NCBI GenBank assembly: GCA_947175285.1
Contig: CAMWMM010000035.1
Span: 1 to 17,483 of the forward strand
DNA from: an uncultured Lachnospiraceae bacterium
GTDB taxonomy: Bacteria; Bacillota_A; Clostridia; Lachnospirales; Lachnospiraceae
Length of the DNA: 17,483 nucleotides
Direction: 5' to 3'
This document shows, one piece after another, positions 13,467 through 17,483 of the stretch; positions within the stretch are counted from its first letter, which is position 1, and each line of letters begins with the position of its first letter. Under the pieces are notes generated by a model. The model had not been told where the DNA came from. It saw only the letters and a list, made by a program, of their open reading frames with translations, and did not search any database. The translations under genes and the position numbers were made by a program.

Positions 13467-15326
13467 TTAATTACCAAATAGCGCCTGACAGGACTGTTTT
13501 ACCTCATAACGCGCATCAGCCGTTACCTCATATACTTTCTGGCAATCGTTTTCTTCTAATAAGAAACCTGCAATCTTAAAATCTTCCTGTCCTGTCCGAT
13601 AAAATACGTTGATAATATTCTCCCCTGAAAAGGATTCTACCCACATCATCAGAGGTCTTCCCTCTTCTGCCATTTTCTCCTGTAAAAGTAAAATGCCCGC
13701 ATCCGTTTCATCCTCACAAGTAAAAACAAGTTGGGCGCTCAGCCTGTGATGAGATCTCCAGATATGTTTCTCATAAAGCTCCGTTTCTCCGTCGTTATCC
13801 AAATCACAGCAGAAATTCCCTTTGTCATCCGTCATATCAATTACCTGCTCCGCACTGCCGATAACTGTCTCAAAATTCGCCAACTGCGCTTCTGTCGTAA
13901 AGCAGTTTTCTGCAATATCAGCTGCCAAACGGCTGTAATCATGAGACATATCTTTCGCCGTATTTTCTCCCATATCGCTTATTATCCGCACATCATAATC
14001 CTCCGGAACCAGTGTAAGTGAAACTTCTTCCACCCTTTCGCCATCCTCATAAGCAATCAGCGTAAATCCATAGTTTACGCGTCTGTCAAAATCAAAGGGC
14101 ATCCGGCACAGATAATTTTTCCCCTGATAAGAAATAACCGCAAACCCTTCCTCAAATGCGCTAAACTCACTTGTCCTGACATAAGTGCCGTCAGGCTGCC
14201 CCTTGAAAAAAACATAATCCAGATTTCCTGCCGAACCGCAGTTATATAGCTGTAAAATAATATCCTCAATACCATCATTGTCACAGTCCGCTTCCATCGG
14301 CGTCCACCAGTCACAATCAACCATCTGTATGAAAATATCTCTGCTTCTTTCAGCAAACAAAAGCATATCCTCTCTCGAAACTTCCCTACCAATGCACATT
14401 TCACTTACTTTTTCTGCCTCTGTCTCTGTTCCCTGTAATACCGCACCGGCAAGTTCATCCAAAAGTTCCTGCGGGATGTACTGAGGTTCCGGGATTATCT
14501 TTGTTTCAAGAGTTCGCGCTGCATCATACTCATTCTCTTCTTTATCATTTGGGTTCTGCAAAACTTCTTCCGTACGAACCGGACAAATAACCTCCCCGGA
14601 ATCCTGCCATGATAAAACATTATCTGACAGCAGACTATCCACAGTAAAATGACCGCCCCAGTGCATACCTGTTCCCTGAATTTCTTCCATCAGATAAACA
14701 TCTTTTCCTTGTACGAAAATAAAATACTGACACTGATGCTCAGCCTCATCCTGCCACATTTGGTAAGCATACTCACATTTCCCATCCTCTGCATAAATGC
14801 GCTCTCCCAGCGCATCCGGAATTAGAGAAAACAATGCACTGATAAGCGCCTCTTCATTCTCATATTCCGCCCGATAGTGCATGAGTCTGATTCTGGCAGG
14901 CAGAGGCAAATCGTCAGGTGCAAATTCTCCCTGCCTTTTATAATATTCTTCCGCTCCCGGCAACGCTACAACCGTTCCGTCTTCCCACTCTGCAAAGAAA
15001 TTACCATATTCTTCCGCCTGCAGGACTTCCGCTTCAATGCCCTCACGAAGTTCTATCCGCAGATTGCCGTACAACAGGCTGCCATCCCGTACTGCTATCT
15101 CCTGTTCATCCGCTTCTAAAACCGCAGGATTTGTCCATGAACTTTCCGGAATAGACGTCTCTTCTTTTTCTTCTGTAAGTATTTCCTGTCCGTCCCCAAT
15201 ATCAACCGTACCTACATCATCACCACTATTACTACCGCATCCGGACAGCATTAACGGCAGCACCGCCATTACCGCACATATTTTCATTTTAGAAAAAAAT
15301 GTACCGGGTATATGTTTACACATCAT
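13467..15326 (-). CDS. large lipoprotein of unknown function with two DxDxDG calcium-type loops
   Basis: A protein of about 619 residues. The N-terminus has a basic start, a hydrophobic core (ICAVMAVLPLML) and a lipobox L-S-G-C (C30), so it should be a lipid-anchored surface protein. An acidic Ser/Glu-rich linker follows. Two Asp-rich loops, DCDNDGIED (about 347-355) and DLDNDGETE (about 508-516), resemble the calcium loops of FG-GAP/VCBS or dockerin-like units. No catalytic motif or named domain is recognised. Three starts stand in tandem, GTG 15329, ATG 15326 and ATG 15323; the middle one has the best distance to AGGTG. It begins within ten bases of the carB stop, so translation is likely coupled although no functional link to pyrimidine synthesis is evident. 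Confidence 0.8.
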   Translation of the reverse strand: MMCKHIPGTFFSKMKICAVMAVLPLMLSGCGSNSGDDVGTVDIGDGQEILTEEKEETSIPESSWTNPAVLEADEQEIAVRDGSLLYGNLRIELREGIEAEVLQAEEYGNFFAEWEDGTVVALPGAEEYYKRQGEFAPDDLPLPARIRLMHYRAEYENEEALISALFSLIPDALGERIYAEDGKCEYAYQMWQDEAEHQCQYFIFVQGKDVYLMEEIQGTGMHWGGHFTVDSLLSDNVLSWQDSGEVICPVRTEEVLQNPNDKEENEYDAARTLETKIIPEPQYIPQELLDELAGAVLQGTETEAEKVSEMCIGREVSREDMLLFAERSRDIFIQMVDCDWWTPMEADCDNDGIEDIILQLYNCGSAGNLDYVFFKGQPDGTYVRTSEFSAFEEGFAVISYQGKNYLCRMPFDFDRRVNYGFTLIAYEDGERVEEVSLTLVPEDYDVRIISDMGENTAKDMSHDYSRLAADIAENCFTTEAQLANFETVIGSAEQVIDMTDDKGNFCCDLDNDGETELYEKHIWRSHHRLSAQLVFTCEDETDAGILLLQEKMAEEGRPLMMWVESFSGENIINVFYRTGQEDFKIAGFLLEENDCQKVYEVTADARYEVKQSCQALFGN

Positions 15327-15334
15327 CACTACAC

Positions 15335-17483
15335 CTATGCCCTTTTTGCAATCGTTGCAATATCAATCAGATTCATTTCTCCCTGCGTAGCCGCATTTTC
15401 AAGACTTGATACGAGCGCAGCCGCCGTATCCATTGCCGTGATACAGTAGATTCCTGTTTCAATCGCTGTTCTTCTGATTAAGAAACCGTCTCTGCTCTTA
15501 TCGCGCCCCTGCGTCGGTGTGTCGATAACAAGGTCAATTTTATGTCCTAAAATTAAATCTATGACAGTTGGCGATTCCTGATGAATCTTATTGACTTTTC
15601 TTGCTTTGATACCGGCATCCTGCAATACTGCCGCCGTACTTCTTGTTGCATAAATGGTATATCCGAGTTTTTCAAACCGGCGCGCCACTTCAATAGCTTC
15701 TCCTTTATCCGCATCTTTTACCGTAATAATCATTTGTCTATACTTCGGCAGATTAATCCCTGCACCAAGAAATGCTTTATAAAGAGCTTCATTGAATGTT
15801 TTCGCAATACCAAGGCACTCCCCGGTTGATTTCATTTCAGGTCCTAAACTGATTTCCGCGCCGCGGATTTTCTCAAAGGAGAATACCGGCATCTTAATCG
15901 CATAATAGTCTGCTGCAGGCTGTAAGCCCGGTTCATAGCCAAGGTCACGAATCTTTTTCCCGATAATAACCTGAGTTGCCAAATCCACAATCGGAATACC
16001 CGTTACTTTACTGATATAAGGAACGGTACGGGAAGAACGCGGGTTGACTTCAATCACATATACCTCGTCGTTTACCGCAATAAACTGGATATTGATAAGT
16101 CCGATAACATGTAATGCCTTAGCAAGCCTTCTGGAATATTCCGCAATCGTTTCCTTGACTTTCTCACTGACAGTAAACGCCGGATAAACGGAAATACTGT
16201 CGCCGGAATGGACGCCTGTTCTCTCAATATGCTCCATGATACCCGGAATCAGGATATCCGTACCGTCGCATACTGCATCAACTTCCAACTCTTTTCCCTG
16301 TAAATATTTATCGACCAGAATCGGATGGTCTTGTTCATAGCGGTTGATAACTGCCATAAACTCCTCGATTTCTTTGTCGGAAATCGCAATCTGCATTCCC
16401 TGACCTCCAAGCACATAAGAAGGACGGACTAAAACAGGATAACCCAGTCTGTTTGCCACTTCTTTCGCCTCTTTAGCCGTATAAACAGTGCCGCCTGCCG
16501 CTCTTGGAATTTCCGTTTCTTCCAGAATTTTATCAAAAAGTTCTCTGTCCTCTGCTGCGTCGACGTCCTCTGCCTTAGTTCCGAAAATCGGTACGCCCAT
16601 TTTCATCAGGCTTTCCGTCAGCTTAATAGCCGTCTGTCCGCCGAACTGTACTACCGCACCGTCAGGTTTTTCAACATTGACAATATTCTCCACATCTTCC
16701 GGCGTCAACGGCTCAAAATACAGCTTGTCTGCAATATCAAAGTCGGTGCTGACTGTCTCCGGATTGTTATTAATGATAATTGTCTCGTAGCCCTCTTTGG
16801 CAAACGCCCATGTTGCATGAACAGAGCAATAGTCAAACTCGATACCCTGACCGATACGAATCGGACCGGAACCAAGCACCAGTACCTTTTTCTTCGGATG
16901 AGTTTCCTCCGCTTCCGTTTCGGAACCGAATACGGAATAGTAATAAGGGGTGCTTGCCGCAAATTCCGCCGCACAGGTATCTACCATCTTAAATGCCGCT
17001 ATGATGCCGTTTTCATAGCGCATTTTCTTAATCTCATCTTCTGTTTTTCCGGTCAGTCTTGCAATAACGTTATCCGGAAATTCCAATCTTTTAGCCTCTT
17101 TTAACAGTTCTACCGTAAGAGGTCCTTTCTCAAGAGCTTCCTCCATCTCTGTCAAAATCGCTATCTTGTCAATGAACCAGACGTCCACCATCGTAATGTC
17201 ATGAATGGTATCATAGTCAATGCCTTTTCTGATGGCTTCGGCGATGATATAAATTCTCTGGTCGTCCACAATCTTCATCCGCTCTATCAGTTCTTCTTTA
17301 GACAATTCCGAGAAGTCATAGCTTCGCAGGCAGTCTACATGCTGCTCTAAAGAGCGAATCGCTTTCATTAATGCGCCCTCAAAGTTATTGCCGATACTCA
17401 TAACCTCTCCGGTTGCTTTCATCTGCGTAGTCAGAGTACGTTTTGCCGTAATAAACTTATCGAAAGGCAGTCTTGGTATTTTT
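15335..17483 (-). CDS. carB: carbamoyl-phosphate synthase large subunit (5' end outside the window)
   Basis: The C-terminal two thirds (about 715 residues) of CarB, which makes carbamoyl phosphate from bicarbonate, ATP and ammonia passed on by CarA, for arginine and pyrimidine synthesis. The frame stays open to the right edge; the residues before the first visible Met read IPRLPFDKF and TLTTQ, conserved in the family, so the apparent ATG at 17422 is internal. Visible parts are the end of the first ATP-grasp half (MKATGEVMSIG), the oligomerisation domain, the second synthetase half (VLVLGSGPIRIGQGIEFDYC, FGGQTAIKL, YVLGGQGM, EVNPRSSRTVPY) and the C-terminal allosteric MGS-like domain (DLVIDTPTQG). 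Length and order are normal. carA would be expected upstream, outside the window. Confidence 0.97.
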   Translation of the reverse strand, partial: KIPRLPFDKFITAKRTLTTQMKATGEVMSIGNNFEGALMKAIRSLEQHVDCLRSYDFSELSKEELIERMKIVDDQRIYIIAEAIRKGIDYDTIHDITMVDVWFIDKIAILTEMEEALEKGPLTVELLKEAKRLEFPDNVIARLTGKTEDEIKKMRYENGIIAAFKMVDTCAAEFAASTPYYYSVFGSETEAEETHPKKKVLVLGSGPIRIGQGIEFDYCSVHATWAFAKEGYETIIINNNPETVSTDFDIADKLYFEPLTPEDVENIVNVEKPDGAVVQFGGQTAIKLTESLMKMGVPIFGTKAEDVDAAEDRELFDKILEETEIPRAAGGTVYTAKEAKEVANRLGYPVLVRPSYVLGGQGMQIAISDKEIEEFMAVINRYEQDHPILVDKYLQGKELEVDAVCDGTDILIPGIMEHIERTGVHSGDSISVYPAFTVSEKVKETIAEYSRRLAKALHVIGLINIQFIAVNDEVYVIEVNPRSSRTVPYISKVTGIPIVDLATQVIIGKKIRDLGYEPGLQPAADYYAIKMPVFSFEKIRGAEISLGPEMKSTGECLGIAKTFNEALYKAFLGAGINLPKYRQMIITVKDADKGEAIEVARRFEKLGYTIYATRSTAAVLQDAGIKARKVNKIHQESPTVIDLILGHKIDLVIDTPTQGRDKSRDGFLIRRTAIETGIYCITAMDTAAALVSSLENAATQGEMNLIDIATIAKRA

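Noticed and set aside
1..17483. CRISPR array, insertion sequence or phage genes
   Set aside because: No regularly spaced repeats, transposase, recombinase or structural phage protein can be seen on either strand.

Overview
The window reads as a piece of a Firmicutes chromosome, most likely a Clostridia member such as Lachnospiraceae. The grounds are AT-rich DNA, strong AGGAGG-type ribosome binding sites, a QueH-type epoxyqueuosine reductase, a FliB-like cysteine-rich protein and CarB/ArgS sequences of clostridial character. This assignment is inference from gene content, not a database match. TGA, TAG and TAA are all used as stops, so the standard bacterial code applies. All but one of the genes lie on the minus strand, so the text below follows transcription from right to left.

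Right part (about 17483-9709), housekeeping genes. The window opens inside carB (large subunit of carbamoyl-phosphate synthase, 5' end outside). Five bases after its stop comes a large lipoprotein of unknown function, then queH (queuosine synthesis). A clear sigma-A type promoter (12719-12747) just past the queH stop starts an argS (arginyl-tRNA synthetase) plus FliB-like pair. Then come a two-tRNA operon, tRNA-Val(UAC) followed by tRNA-Met(CAU), with its own TTGACA/TATACT promoter, a hairpin in the 5' leader and a hairpin terminator at 9336-9376.

Middle (9139-9321): the only plus-strand gene, a 60-residue conserved-looking small protein. It has a near-consensus promoter whose -35 box touches a perfect 11-bp inverted repeat, and it converges on the tRNA terminator.

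Left part (8894-87), accessory genes. This is a closely packed run of minus-strand genes: a HAD phosphatase; a MazG-like nucleotide pyrophosphohydrolase with a DUF2185 protein behind an extended -10 promoter; a membrane-anchored beta-propeller-like gene broken by a TGA at codon 9 in its signal anchor; a small exported protein; a two-domain protein with a C-terminal NADAR (ADP-ribose glycosidase-like) domain and a strong ribosome binding site exactly at the domain junction; a 96-residue unknown overlapping its end; a GNAT acetyltransferase; a SUKH (SMI1/KNR4) plus leucine-rich-repeat protein; a membrane-bound beta-lactamase-fold serine hydrolase that overlaps it; and a ProC-like reductase. SUKH and DUF2185 are families common in polymorphic-toxin immunity loci, so this part looks like an accumulation of immunity, repair and resistance cargo. 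No toxin, integrase, transposase or CRISPR array is visible.

The points most worth a second look are the fused NADAR gene with its internal start site, the nonsense codon in the anchored propeller gene, the SUKH-LRR fusion, and the dyad at the promoter of the small plus-strand gene. Several starts were placed downstream of the longest possible start, because the Shine-Dalgarno sequence lies inside the longer reading frame.
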